A stretch of 64,000 nucleotides of DNA from Anaerolineae bacterium (GCA_019913005.1 JAIOHL010000207.1:1-64000); one strand, 5' to 3'; positions 16,861 to 25,600 are shown, numbered from the stretch's first letter. Numbers and translations are program-made. Notes: generated by a model not told the origin, from the letters alone.

Positions 16861-17427
16861 ATGACCGCACTCGGACAGACATGGACCTATGAAACTCTCG
16901 CGCAAGCAAATCGTTCTACACTTGAGCAAATCCTTCGCACCGGAAAACCCCCAGACGTGGAACAAATGAATGGCTATATCTACTGCGGCTGGAATCATGA
17001 ATGGGTCGGGACGCTTTCCGGCAGAAAATTTAAGAAGGGCTTCTCCAAAAAAGATGACAAAGTGTATGGCTATAATGAACTGGTTGTCCAAGATGGCAAG
17101 GGCTATCGCGGCGAATGGCAATCTCGCATGAAAAACAATCGGCCCATCCAAGTCGGTTATTTTCGCACCTCGCTCGTTCAAGATGAGCCACCCCAAAAAC
17201 TGAGCCAACCCTATCAACATCTGGCGCATTACAACTACAACATCCCCATGAATAAGGGCTTCAATTTCATTTTTCGGGTCATCCGCGACTTTGTAGTGCT
17301 GCCCAATGAGGGCGACCACAGCCTTGTTCTCTGCAAGGCGTATCTCCAATTTTTGCCCCGGCTCAATGTTTTTTATTGCTATTTCCTGTTGGGTCATCGC
17401 CAACCAATTGAATACAAGCCGTGGTAG
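16861..17427 (+). CDS. Unknown 188-aa protein, first gene of redox operon
   Basis: The ATG at 16861 has GGAGG seven bases upstream, which settles this strand against a long antisense frame at the same place. The protein has no signal peptide. The middle is rich in Gly, Trp and Lys: MNGYIYCGWNHEWVGTLSGRKFKKGF, then VQDGKGYRGEWQSRM, which looks like a small beta-barrel. The C-terminal third (NKGFNFIFRVIRDFVVLP, FLPRLNVFYCYFLLGHRQP) is aromatic and moderately hydrophobic. I do not recognise a family. It precedes an Old Yellow Enzyme-type gene by 84 bases and a GMC oxidoreductase, so a role with the same lipid-like substrate, for example as a binding or lipocalin-like protein, is a guess. Confidence 0.7.
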   Translation: MTALGQTWTYETLAQANRSTLEQILRTGKPPDVEQMNGYIYCGWNHEWVGTLSGRKFKKGFSKKDDKVYGYNELVVQDGKGYRGEWQSRMKNNRPIQVGYFRTSLVQDEPPQKLSQPYQHLAHYNYNIPMNKGFNFIFRVIRDFVVLPNEGDHSLVLCKAYLQFLPRLNVFYCYFLLGHRQPIEYKPW

Positions 17428-17511
17428 TAGACATTCATTCTATTTACCCGTCAAACATGTTAGGGGGCAAAGATCGCATAAGGGCTAAACATCGCCATTG
17501 GAGAGCGCCGC

Positions 17512-18834
17512 ATGGAACCCGACATCATTTTTCAACCGCTGAATTTTCGTAACCTCACCGTCAAAAACCGTATTTTTCGCTCCAATATCTCAGGTCGCTT
17601 TGATAACTATGATGGTTCTGGCACCCAAACGCGTATTAATTGGGAAGAAAAGTTCGCGCGGGGCGGCGTCGGCGGCATTATCTCCTCATTTGTCCCTGTG
17701 TCCATCCGAGGGCGCATTGTGCCCAATTACGCCACCATTGACTGCGATGAACGCATCCCATTTTGGCGCGAACTGGGCGAAAAAGTGCATGAATACGACT
17801 GCAAGTTCATTATGCAGTTGAGCCATTCTGGACGGCAGCAAGACATCGCCGGGGTTGAAAATCTCAAACGCAAGCCATTGAGTTCAACAGGCAAAACCGA
17901 ATCTTTTCATGGTTTTCGTCCACAGGCCATGACCCACGCCGAAATTCAAGAGACCGTGCAGCATTTTGCCGACGGGGCCAGACGCGCCCGTCAAGCCGGA
18001 TTGGATGGCGTGGAATTGCATGGAGCAAACGGCTATCTGATTACGCAATTTCTCAGTTCGGGGGTCAATGACCGAACGGACGAATATGGTGGGGCGTTGG
18101 AGAATCGAGCGCGGTTTCTGTTGGATATTATTCGGGCCATTCGCCGCGAAGTGGGTAACGATTTCCATTTGCAGGTCAAAATCAGCGCAGTAGATTATAA
18201 CGCCGCTGTCATTCCGTGGGAAAGAAAGGGTAACACCCTCGAAGATACGCTCCAGATTTGCCGTTGGGTTGAGGAGGCTGGCGCGGATGCCATTCATGTT
18301 TCAACGGGCAGCTTATTCCCCCACCCTCGAAATCCGATTGGTGGCCTACCCGCCGAAATGATCGCCCAAACTTATGACAGCATGATTTCAAGTGGTGTGT
18401 TTACCTTCCGCAATTTCCTTCTAATGCGCTATCGGCTACTGCGTCCCATCTTCCGCTTGTTATGGAACCGGCAACGTGGCAAGGTGATTGAAGGGGTAAA
18501 TCTTGAAGACAGCCGAGCGATCAAAAAGCATGTTCAAATCCCAGTCCTCTGTACGGGTGGCTTCCAAACCGCCTCGTTTATCCGTCAGGCGATTAACACC
18601 GGGGCGTGTGATGGGGTCAGTATCGCCCGTGCGTTGGTCGCCAATAACGATCTCGTGAAGATTTTCGCGCAAGGCAAAGATCGTCCCGAAAAACCCTGTA
18701 CCCACTGCAACAAGTGTTTGGCAAACGTGATTGAAAACCCGCTTGGCTGCTATGAGGTGTCACGTTATGGCGGTGATTATGATGCCATGATCCGTCAAGT
18801 TATGTCGGTATTCAGCCCATCAGGATTTGAATAG
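17512..18834 (+). CDS. NADH:flavin oxidoreductase, Old Yellow Enzyme family with Cys cluster
   Basis: The 440-residue FMN enzyme has a TIM barrel like 2,4-dienoyl-CoA reductase and reduces activated C=C bonds with NAD(P)H. It starts with the FQPLNFRNLTVKNRIFRSN flavin-site segment. It has FIMQLSHSGRQ near 100, the signature GVELHGANGYLITQFLSSGVNDRTDEYGG near 166-194, and the phosphate site CTGGFQTASFIRQAI near 346. The C terminus has CTHCNKC followed by NPLGC, a four-Cys set suited to an iron-sulfur cluster as in dienoyl-CoA reductases, although the enzyme lacks their NADPH-binding domain. Electrons may therefore come from or go to the GMC partner encoded eight bases downstream. A barrel insert near 300-325 (FRNFLLMRYRLLRPIFRLLW) is hydrophobic and basic and could touch the membrane. 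Confidence 0.9.
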   Translation: MEPDIIFQPLNFRNLTVKNRIFRSNISGRFDNYDGSGTQTRINWEEKFARGGVGGIISSFVPVSIRGRIVPNYATIDCDERIPFWRELGEKVHEYDCKFIMQLSHSGRQQDIAGVENLKRKPLSSTGKTESFHGFRPQAMTHAEIQETVQHFADGARRARQAGLDGVELHGANGYLITQFLSSGVNDRTDEYGGALENRARFLLDIIRAIRREVGNDFHLQVKISAVDYNAAVIPWERKGNTLEDTLQICRWVEEAGADAIHVSTGSLFPHPRNPIGGLPAEMIAQTYDSMISSGVFTFRNFLLMRYRLLRPIFRLLWNRQRGKVIEGVNLEDSRAIKKHVQIPVLCTGGFQTASFIRQAINTGACDGVSIARALVANNDLVKIFAQGKDRPEKPCTHCNKCLANVIENPLGCYEVSRYGGDYDAMIRQVMSVFSPSGFE

Positions 18835-18842
18835 GAGGTCGT

Positions 18843-21707
18843 ATGCCAGATTCAATGGACACGTCGGCAAAATTTTATGAATTGACACCCCCCGAAAAAA
18901 CGTTCAAAAAATGGATTAATGCTTGGGGTACTTATATCGGCATTGTACTCATTGGGACACTGCTCATCGCGGCTCTGGGTTTAAAAAGCACCACCTATCT
19001 GGGTAATCCGATTTTTTTTGCGCTGACGATTGGTGGCCTGAGTGGGATGTTCTATGCCATCCAAACCCTGCGGGATGGGGTGCGGGAAAACGCCTATTTT
19101 GCAGACATCCTTATCGGAACAACGCTTTTGGCAGCGGTCATTATGGCGCTCTTTTTGCGTGTAACCGATGACACCCTGACCAAAACACTTCTGGGAATCG
19201 GGGTATTGGTCGGTTTAGGAAGCGCCGTCTTAACATTGATTTTAGCAGTACCCATTTATGATTACCGTATTGGAAGGGGATTTACTTCACACGAACCCAT
19301 TCCCTATAGACGTGAAAGCCAAGCCGCCCTAACCCCTGCCCAAAAACGGCTCGGTCAATGGGCGGGGTTGATTGCGGCCATTGGAGCAGTTGCTAGCAGC
19401 TTGATTATCGCCCTGCAATTGGGTTCATCCGAGGCATGGAGTCGGATTGGCAACCCCCTTTTCGTGGCAGGCAGTGCCATAGCGTTGGTGCTGGTCATGG
19501 CATCGGGGTTATTTGTGCGATGGCGACCTCAATGGCGTTTGATGATGGGGGATACGCTGGTAACGGTTCTTGTGACCAGCACGGCAACCCTGTTTATTGC
19601 GGCAGCCTTCGATTGGACAGGGGATTCTGCTAACACGGTGATGTGGCTCATGTTGGCGCTCACCGTCATCACGATTGGGGTGCGTCTCGCCGCCGAGCAG
19701 TCGGTCTATTCAGGGCTATATATTCCATTCTGGCTATTCAGAGAGCTAGAGGCGTTCGCGGAGGTCATCATTGAAGGGCCACTTTCGGCGGAAAAACAGC
19801 GGGATAGTGACGGCATCACTGAGGTTGTCACCCCACAAGCCGTTGCTATGAACGTTGACCGCTATCTTTCGCGTGTACATTCGCCGCGTAAATTGAGCGC
19901 CATGATTTCGCTACTCTTCGTGACCTTTCTGAGGCCACTGTGGGGTCTGCACCTCTCTATGTCGCGTATGGGCTATTTGGAACGGCGGCAGTTCATCGAA
20001 TACGTCTTTCGGCAAGGACGTGGCATTTATCGTCCAATGATACAGATTAAACAACTCATTGTATTGGGCTATTATTCCGACCCACGCACCTATCCCCAAG
20101 TCGGCTTTGAGCCATTTCCAAAGCGACCTCGTTACCAAAACCTAGTCACCGCCGACATTCCAATCACCCCCGCAACCCCACCCGAAAACGCCTTAAATGT
20201 CGTGCGAGAGCGAGAACACCACTGCAAAATATGCGTGATTGGAAGCGGGGCGGGTGGCGCGGTTGCCGCAGCACGTTTGGCACAGGCATTCCCCGGTGAA
20301 GTAACCATTTTGGAAGCGGGTTCTTATCTCAGGGCATCAGAGTTTACGCAATCTGAACCAGACATGATCGCGGCCCTGTACAAAGACGGCGGAATGCAAA
20401 TCAGCATGGAACTGAACATGCCCGTTTTGCAGGGAGCGTGTGTAGGAGGCAGCACGGTTCATAACAACGGCATTTGTTTCGACCTGCCAGACAAGGTGGT
20501 AGCAAATTGGAAATTGATGGGAGCAAGTCTTGATAACAGCAAGTTGAAGGAGTCTGCCCAGCGTGTTCGTCAGCGCCTCAACATCAAACCTATTCCGGAG
20601 ACCGTAATTGGGCCGGGGTCATTCAAATTTGCTGAGGGTGCAAATCTCTTGAAGCAAAATGGCCTAGATCAAGGTCGCATCAAGAGTGGACCAGCATGGT
20701 TTGAACTGAATTTTGATGGTTGTGTGGGTTGTGGATACTGCAATATCGGCTGTCGTTATGGAAAAAAACTATCCATGTTGGAGACCTATGTCCCCGATGC
20801 CGAAAAATACGGCGCCACGGTGATTGCCAATTGCAAGGCCCTGCGTTTCGACGTGGAAGATGGTCGAGCGGTGGGCTTGCGGTGTACATTGGATGACCAG
20901 CATGATTTTTATGTCCATGCCGATTATTTTGTGGTGGCGGGTGGCACGATTGCTTCATCTCTTCTGTTTCTCAACAGTGGACTAAAAGGCCCGGTTGGAA
21001 AAGGGCTATCCTTTAACATCGGCGCGGCGGTCAGTGCGGAATTCCCGCAACCCGTGCGTGGTTATGATGGGGTACAGATGTGTGGCTATCTTGAGGCCGA
21101 CGGGTATATGTTGGAAACGCTGTTTAATCCCCCTGCTCTATTTGCGATGGCAATGCCGGGGTGGTTTATGGAACACTTTCATAACATGCAGCGCTATGCC
21201 TATCTTGCCAACGGTGGCATCATGGTGCCGAGCGCCGCCATTGGAGAAGTCCGAACACCTCTGCCCGTTGTGGGTCGTTATCTCCCCGGATTCAGTTACT
21301 CACTGGAAAAGGATTCAACGACCTATCAGGCCTTGAAAGATGGTATCCGGCTGATGTCGGAGGTCTATTTGGCGGCAGGGGCGATTCGGGTGATGCCTTC
21401 GACCTATGTTGATTTGGAATTTCGGGCGGGAGATGACAGCGAAAAGATTGCCCAAATGATAGAGGAAAAGATTCATCGGGCGGAAGACCTCTATTTTGCG
21501 TCAGCGCACCCACAAGGCGGCAATGCTATCAATCGTGACCCCGATAAGGGCGTAATTAACGAAAGTCTGCGCTCCCATACTCTACAAAATGTGTGGGTCA
21601 GTGATGCCAGCGTTTTCCCAACATCGGTACAGGTCAACCCACAACTGTCTATTATGACGGTGGCAGACTACGCAGCGGGCATGATGCTTGCGGAAATCAA
21701 CAGTTGA
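18843..21707 (+). CDS. GMC-family FAD oxidoreductase fused to an N-terminal membrane domain
   Basis: This 954-residue protein starts at an ATG with GGAGGT three bases upstream. Residues ~25-275 contain about eight hydrophobic segments (e.g. YIGIVLIGTLLIAALGL, LMLALTVITIGVRLAAEQ). A linker follows, then a GMC oxidoreductase from ~455: FAD motif CVIGSGAGGAVAAARLA (~462-478), the substrate-loop segment QGACVGGSTVHNNGICF, and a cysteine-rich insert CVGCGYCNIGCRYGKK (~627-642) as in long-chain alcohol and sterol-type GMC enzymes. The C terminus has SAHPQGGNAIN with the catalytic His and VNPQLSIMTVADYAAGMM. The membrane domain suggests a hydrophobic substrate such as a fatty alcohol, sterol or hopanoid. 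It forms an operon with the OYE-type enzyme. The family is secure; the substrate is inferred. Confidence 0.88.
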   Translation: MPDSMDTSAKFYELTPPEKTFKKWINAWGTYIGIVLIGTLLIAALGLKSTTYLGNPIFFALTIGGLSGMFYAIQTLRDGVRENAYFADILIGTTLLAAVIMALFLRVTDDTLTKTLLGIGVLVGLGSAVLTLILAVPIYDYRIGRGFTSHEPIPYRRESQAALTPAQKRLGQWAGLIAAIGAVASSLIIALQLGSSEAWSRIGNPLFVAGSAIALVLVMASGLFVRWRPQWRLMMGDTLVTVLVTSTATLFIAAAFDWTGDSANTVMWLMLALTVITIGVRLAAEQSVYSGLYIPFWLFRELEAFAEVIIEGPLSAEKQRDSDGITEVVTPQAVAMNVDRYLSRVHSPRKLSAMISLLFVTFLRPLWGLHLSMSRMGYLERRQFIEYVFRQGRGIYRPMIQIKQLIVLGYYSDPRTYPQVGFEPFPKRPRYQNLVTADIPITPATPPENALNVVREREHHCKICVIGSGAGGAVAAARLAQAFPGEVTILEAGSYLRASEFTQSEPDMIAALYKDGGMQISMELNMPVLQGACVGGSTVHNNGICFDLPDKVVANWKLMGASLDNSKLKESAQRVRQRLNIKPIPETVIGPGSFKFAEGANLLKQNGLDQGRIKSGPAWFELNFDGCVGCGYCNIGCRYGKKLSMLETYVPDAEKYGATVIANCKALRFDVEDGRAVGLRCTLDDQHDFYVHADYFVVAGGTIASSLLFLNSGLKGPVGKGLSFNIGAAVSAEFPQPVRGYDGVQMCGYLEADGYMLETLFNPPALFAMAMPGWFMEHFHNMQRYAYLANGGIMVPSAAIGEVRTPLPVVGRYLPGFSYSLEKDSTTYQALKDGIRLMSEVYLAAGAIRVMPSTYVDLEFRAGDDSEKIAQMIEEKIHRAEDLYFASAHPQGGNAINRDPDKGVINESLRSHTLQNVWVSDASVFPTSVQVNPQLSIMTVADYAAGMMLAEINS

Positions 21708-21731
21708 GAGCAACCAATTCCTGTGGGTCAA

Positions 21732-21810
21732 AACTTAGCAAGTACAAGGTGGTCGTGGTGGGTGAAGGTAATCCGCGACCACCAATGCCACCAAGTGATT
21801 TTGCTAAGTT
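21732..21810. repeat. 79-base structured inverted repeat between convergent genes
   Basis: AACTTAGCAA (21732-21741) pairs perfectly with TTGCTAAGTT (21801-21810). Inside, GGTGGTCG (21748-21755) pairs perfectly with CGACCACC (21776-21783), leaving a 20-base loop. The element sits midway between the stops of the GMC gene and the LacI-type gene. It lacks a T run, so it is not a classic intrinsic terminator, although it may end transcription from both sides or protect mRNA ends. Confidence 0.5.
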
Positions 21811-21840
21811 AATGAGGCTGGTCATTTTTGCTCCTATGGC

Positions 21841-22983
21841 CTATCGGGTGCTTCTTCGAATGACAAGCTCCGGGTTGAAAATGATTTGTCGGTTGGGAAG
21901 TGGTTCTTGATTGATGTCCCCCAACAAGATTTCGAATAAGGCCTCGGCAAGCTCATCAATGGGCTGATGAACTGAGGTAATCCCAAGAAACTGGGCAGTG
22001 GGGTCATCATCGTAACCTGTTAGGGCCACGTCGTCGGGTATCCGTAAATTCACACTATCCAGATAGGATTTTGCACCGAACGCCATCAGATCATTGGCAC
22101 AGACGAGCGCCGTTGGTGGATATTTGGAATTCATAATTTGTTGTGCGGCCATCGCTGCCGAATCTAGGATATTATGTGTATACGCTATCCAGTCATTTTC
22201 GATACGGACACCTGCATCACGCATGGCCTCTCGATAACTGGCCTCGCGTGCATCACCAAAAGGCCAACCCGACGGCCAACCCAAGAGGCCGATACGTTCA
22301 TGTCCCTGTTCTAATAAATGATCCATCACTAATCGGATGCCTTTTTTGCCGTCTACATCTACATAGGCAAAATCAGCATTTTCTAGATACATCCCGCCGA
22401 AGGCTGCAAAGGGTGCTCTCATAGCAGTCAGGCGGGCAATGCGTGGGTCGTTATAGGTAACATCCGAGATGATAAATCCGTCCACCCGACTGGTCGAAAT
22501 TAACGACTCATAGACTCGATCCGCATTCTTCTGCGGCTGCACAAATGTCAAGAGATGAAAGCTGCGTTCCTCCGCTGCCATCGTGACGCGGTAAATAAAC
22601 CGATCCAGCAAATTATTCATACGGCTGGGGTCGTCCGCGACGTGCCATGAATAGCCCACTACCCCGGTACGGTTCATGCGCAAATTTCGCGCCGAAATAT
22701 TGAGATGGTACCCCAGCATTTGGGCCGCTTCCAAGACTTTTTGTCGCGTGGCAGGCTTAATCAATTCGCTATTGTTGAGGGCATAAGACACTGTACCTTT
22801 GGCGACGCCTGCCAAATCAGCAATATCTATCTGCGTGATTTTCAAAGTGTAATTGAGGTTATCAGCGGCCTCTTGCACACACCGGCGTGTTACCTCGTCT
22901 ACGGTGTCGTGTTGATTTAGGGCCTGAAACGCAGTCAGCATTGGCACGCCTGCTGAATCTGCTACCTCTTTTAATGTCGCCAT
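21841..22983 (-). CDS. LacI-family repressor with two tandem HTH domains
   Basis: The protein has 380 residues, about 45-50 more than a typical LacI regulator, and the extra length is a second DNA-binding domain. Residues 3-49 are one LacI HTH (TLKEVADSAGVPMLTAFQAL...), and 53-103 a second (IADLAGVAKGTVSYALNN...LGYHLNISARNLR). The periplasmic-binding-protein-like sensor follows (TGVVGYSWHV, VDGFIISDV, GHERIGLLGWPSG, ALVCANDLMAFGA, LTGYDDDP). The second HTH keeps the consensus 'TVSYALN'; the first has the divergent 'TAFQALN'. AGGAGA lies six bases before the ATG. It is divergent from the sugar ABC operon and almost certainly controls it through the palindrome at 23073-23092, in response to a sugar. 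Confidence 0.93.
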   Translation of the reverse strand: MATLKEVADSAGVPMLTAFQALNQHDTVDEVTRRCVQEAADNLNYTLKITQIDIADLAGVAKGTVSYALNNSELIKPATRQKVLEAAQMLGYHLNISARNLRMNRTGVVGYSWHVADDPSRMNNLLDRFIYRVTMAAEERSFHLLTFVQPQKNADRVYESLISTSRVDGFIISDVTYNDPRIARLTAMRAPFAAFGGMYLENADFAYVDVDGKKGIRLVMDHLLEQGHERIGLLGWPSGWPFGDAREASYREAMRDAGVRIENDWIAYTHNILDSAAMAAQQIMNSKYPPTALVCANDLMAFGAKSYLDSVNLRIPDDVALTGYDDDPTAQFLGITSVHQPIDELAEALFEILLGDINQEPLPNRQIIFNPELVIRRSTR

Positions 22984-23042
22984 AGAAATTCTCCTGCCGT
23001 TAGTGGGTGCCTAATATACCAAAAATCTTCGGGGCGAGTTGC

Positions 23043-23071
23043 TTGACAAACCTATAGTCTGAGTATACACT
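23043..23071 (+). promoter_or_regulatory. Promoter of the sugar-utilisation operon
   Basis: TTGACA (23043-23048), a perfect -35 box, and TACACT (23066-23071) are separated by 17 bases. The predicted start of transcription, near 23078, falls inside the operator palindrome that begins two bases after the -10 box. Confidence 0.7.
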
Positions 23072-23072
23072 A

Positions 23073-23092
23073 TTTTTGAGACGTCTCAAAAA
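23073..23092. promoter_or_regulatory. Operator: perfect 20-bp palindrome for the LacI-type repressor
   Basis: TTTTTGAGAC followed directly by GTCTCAAAAA is a perfect palindrome with a central CG, the usual design of LacI-family operators. It covers the predicted transcription start of the sugar operon, so binding would block initiation. It lies 90 bases from the divergent repressor gene and could also control that gene. Confidence 0.8.
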
Positions 23093-23182
23093 AAGATCGT
23101 GTGCCGATAATTTCCGTGAAAAACTATCGGCATCAGTCTAACAACCTAACACTATCATAATCAGTTTAGGAGAAATAAGATT

Positions 23183-24586
23183 ATGAAATTGAAGTTTTCA
23201 CTACTCTTGGTCGTAGTTGTGGCGCTCGCCAGCCTCCATATAGCCCCTACTCGTGGGCAAGATGGCCCGTCAGTCCCTGCCGTTCTCACCATGCCAGACC
23301 AAATCGCGGAAGGCCGCGACGTTCAGATCGCCGTGAGCAACAAACCCCCGGCTGACCTTGCGGAAGAACTAGCCGTCTATGAAGCACAGGTCGCCAAATT
23401 CCAAGCGATGTATCCCAATGTGACTATCGAAGGCTTGGAACTAGAATATGATCCGATTGCCTATCTTGCTTTAGTGGCAGGCGGTCAACTCCCTACGCTC
23501 TTTAAGACTTACTTCACCGAACCCGAAAAATTCATTGGTCAAAATGCGGTAGCAGATTTAACCACCTATTACGAAGCAACTGGTCTCAATAGCGTATTTA
23601 ATCCTAATGTCCTAGCGATTGCCAGTCAAGATGGCAAAGTCTATGGAATTCCCGATTTTGCCTATTCACTGGGCTTGGCCTATAACATCCAGATGCTGGC
23701 CGATGCGGGTTTTGACGCTCCCCCTGCGACATGGGAAGAACTGGCCGAAATGGCAGTTGCTTTGACCGATCATGACAATGGCGTGGCGGGTTTTGCCTTT
23801 ATCAATGACGGCTCCGGCGCGACGGGCTGGCATTATACCAATATCGCCTACGGCTTTGGTGCGACCCCCGAAGGCATCATCAAGCCCGAAGGTGATGGCG
23901 AGTATAGTGCTCAATTTGGCGAAGGCTCAACGGTTGATGCGCTCAATTTCGTTCATGACCTGCGCTGGGAATATGATGTGCTGCCCGGCGCAACCCTTGA
24001 TTGGGGCACGATCACTGAAGCATTGGCTTCTGAGCGCGTGGCAATGGTGATTTATGCAGGCGATCAATTCGGCTTCATGAACAACCAATTCCCAGATGCC
24101 GATCTGAGCAAGTTCGGTTATGCTGCGATGCCTGCCGGCCCGAATGGTCGCGTGGCGCTGACGGGTGGTAATTTGTGGATGGTCAATGGCAGTGCTTCCG
24201 TCGATGAACAAGAAGCTGCTTTCTACTTCCAAGCATGGCGTCAATTCGACCCTGTTGAATATGAAACCTCGACGATCACCCTTTCAGAACAAGGCCGCGC
24301 CATTGGTCAGCCCGTTCTGCCGCTGTACGTGGGTGACTATCAGGCCGCGCGTGAGACGTTTGAAGCACAATACAATGTGCTGCCCGTTGAGAACTATACC
24401 GCGTTCAATGACGCAGTTAAGGCTGGCGAAGTGACCTTGCAAGCCGAACCGCCCGCCGCAGCGCAGGATTACTACGCGGAGTTGGGTGTGCTGGTCAGCG
24501 AGATCTTGAGCGATGAAAACAGCGACCCTGAAAGCCGCCTCGCTGAGGTTGCCGAAGAATTCCAAGCCTTCGTGCTTGATCGCTAA
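23183..24586 (+). CDS. Sugar ABC transporter substrate-binding protein
   Basis: The 467-residue extracytoplasmic binding protein is of the SBP_bac_1 type used for oligosaccharides. The signal peptide (MKLKFSLLLVVVVALASLHI, cleavage near TRGQ) lacks a lipobox Cys. The mature part has VAKFQAMYPNVTIEGLELEYD near 75, FKTYFTEPEKFIGQNAVADLTTYY, VYGIPDFAYSLGLAYNIQML near 155, ATWEELAEMAVALT near 180 and GNLWMVNGSA near 330. The ATG has AGGAGA eight bases before it. It is the first gene of the operon and is followed by a strong terminator, as expected for a binding protein needed in excess over the permeases. The ligand is probably an alpha-glucan or similar oligosaccharide given the glycosidases downstream. 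Confidence 0.92.
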   Translation: MKLKFSLLLVVVVALASLHIAPTRGQDGPSVPAVLTMPDQIAEGRDVQIAVSNKPPADLAEELAVYEAQVAKFQAMYPNVTIEGLELEYDPIAYLALVAGGQLPTLFKTYFTEPEKFIGQNAVADLTTYYEATGLNSVFNPNVLAIASQDGKVYGIPDFAYSLGLAYNIQMLADAGFDAPPATWEELAEMAVALTDHDNGVAGFAFINDGSGATGWHYTNIAYGFGATPEGIIKPEGDGEYSAQFGEGSTVDALNFVHDLRWEYDVLPGATLDWGTITEALASERVAMVIYAGDQFGFMNNQFPDADLSKFGYAAMPAGPNGRVALTGGNLWMVNGSASVDEQEAAFYFQAWRQFDPVEYETSTITLSEQGRAIGQPVLPLYVGDYQAARETFEAQYNVLPVENYTAFNDAVKAGEVTLQAEPPAAAQDYYAELGVLVSEILSDENSDPESRLAEVAEEFQAFVLDR

Positions 24587-24598
24587 GAGATGTCCGAG

Positions 24599-24632
24599 GT
24601 CGGGTAGGAAGGGGTCCTGCCCGACTTTTTTT
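24599..24632 (+). terminator. Intrinsic terminator inside the sugar operon
   Basis: GTCGGGTAGGA pairs with TCCTGCCCGAC over 11 positions (one G-T wobble), with a five-base AGGGG loop and a run of seven T. It stands between the binding-protein and first permease genes, 12 bases after the stop codon. It would let most transcripts end here and a fraction read through to the permeases. Confidence 0.88.
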
Positions 24633-24646
24633 AAGGAGTACCACTT

Positions 24647-25588
24647 ATGAAACTTACTTACGCTCTGCAAACTACGCGCACAATTACACGACCTTTTTCG
24701 GTGCTGCCCTATCGTCTCACTCGACATCTCAATGGATACTTGTTCCTACTACCTGCCATTATCGTATTTGCGCTGGTGGCGTGGTATCCCATTGTGCGTG
24801 CCTTCCAGATGAGTTTTCAAGAAGTCAGCCTGATCGGTGAATCTAAGAATGTCGGGTTTGAAAACTATGAACTCATGAAAAAAGACCCTGCACGCAAAAT
24901 TATTTTTGAAAATAGCATCGAATTCGCCTCGTGGAGTATTTTGTTGGGGTATGCGGTGCCAGTCGTTGTAGCGATTCTGGTGCGAGAAATGCGCTTTGGC
25001 AAAGGGTTCTTTCGCATTGTTTATTTCTTGCCCAGCGTTGTGCCCGTTTCCATTGCGGTAATTGTGTGGCGCTTTATTTATGACCCTGATGCAGGCGTAC
25101 TGAATGAATTTTTGGAGCTATTTGGCATCAAAGGTCAACTGTGGTTGTACGACCCTAAATTGGCAAAGCCATCTATCGTGGCGGTCATGACATGGGGAAC
25201 GTTCGGTACGACCACCCTGATTTATTTGTCTAGTCTGCTTGATATTCCTACTGAATTGTATGAGGCAGCAGAATTGGATGGGGCATCGCCGTTGATGCGG
25301 ATTCGACATATCACCCTACCCCATCTTTTCCCCATCATGTCGCTGCTATTCGTACTGCAAATTTTGGCAGTCGTTCAGGTATTCACCGAACCCTTCTTGT
25401 TTACCAAAGGAGGGCCGGGCCGACGTGAGACATTAACGCCAGTGCTCCACATTTATAACCGTGCCTTTGGCCGCGCCGACATGGGGTATGCAGCGGCATG
25501 GAGCGTGGTGCTAGTCATTGTCTTGGTAGCCTTCTCCGCCTTCTATCAAATCGTCAATCGCCGTATCGCCGCTCGGCAAGAAAATTAG
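24647..25588 (+). CDS. Sugar ABC transporter permease (MalF/UgpA type)
   Basis: The 313-residue membrane protein has six predicted segments, beginning with LNGYLFLLPAIIVFALVAWYPIV. The EAA loop that contacts the ATPase is present: YEAAELDGASPLMRIRHITLPHL near 205-227. AAGGAG lies eight bases before the ATG, directly after the terminator. It pairs with the next permease to form the channel. No ATPase gene is in this operon, so a shared MsmK/UgpC-type ATPase encoded elsewhere probably drives transport, as is common for this family. Confidence 0.93.
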   Translation: MKLTYALQTTRTITRPFSVLPYRLTRHLNGYLFLLPAIIVFALVAWYPIVRAFQMSFQEVSLIGESKNVGFENYELMKKDPARKIIFENSIEFASWSILLGYAVPVVVAILVREMRFGKGFFRIVYFLPSVVPVSIAVIVWRFIYDPDAGVLNEFLELFGIKGQLWLYDPKLAKPSIVAVMTWGTFGTTTLIYLSSLLDIPTELYEAAELDGASPLMRIRHITLPHLFPIMSLLFVLQILAVVQVFTEPFLFTKGGPGRRETLTPVLHIYNRAFGRADMGYAAAWSVVLVIVLVAFSAFYQIVNRRIAARQEN

Positions 25589-25600
25589 GGGAGGCCACAT

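Noticed and set aside
16789-17403. Long minus-strand open frame (204 codons)
   Set aside because: It is antisense to the 188-aa gene, which has a strong GGAGG site and leads a clear operon. The minus-strand frame has no good start site and its protein looks like a mirror of the plus-strand codons.
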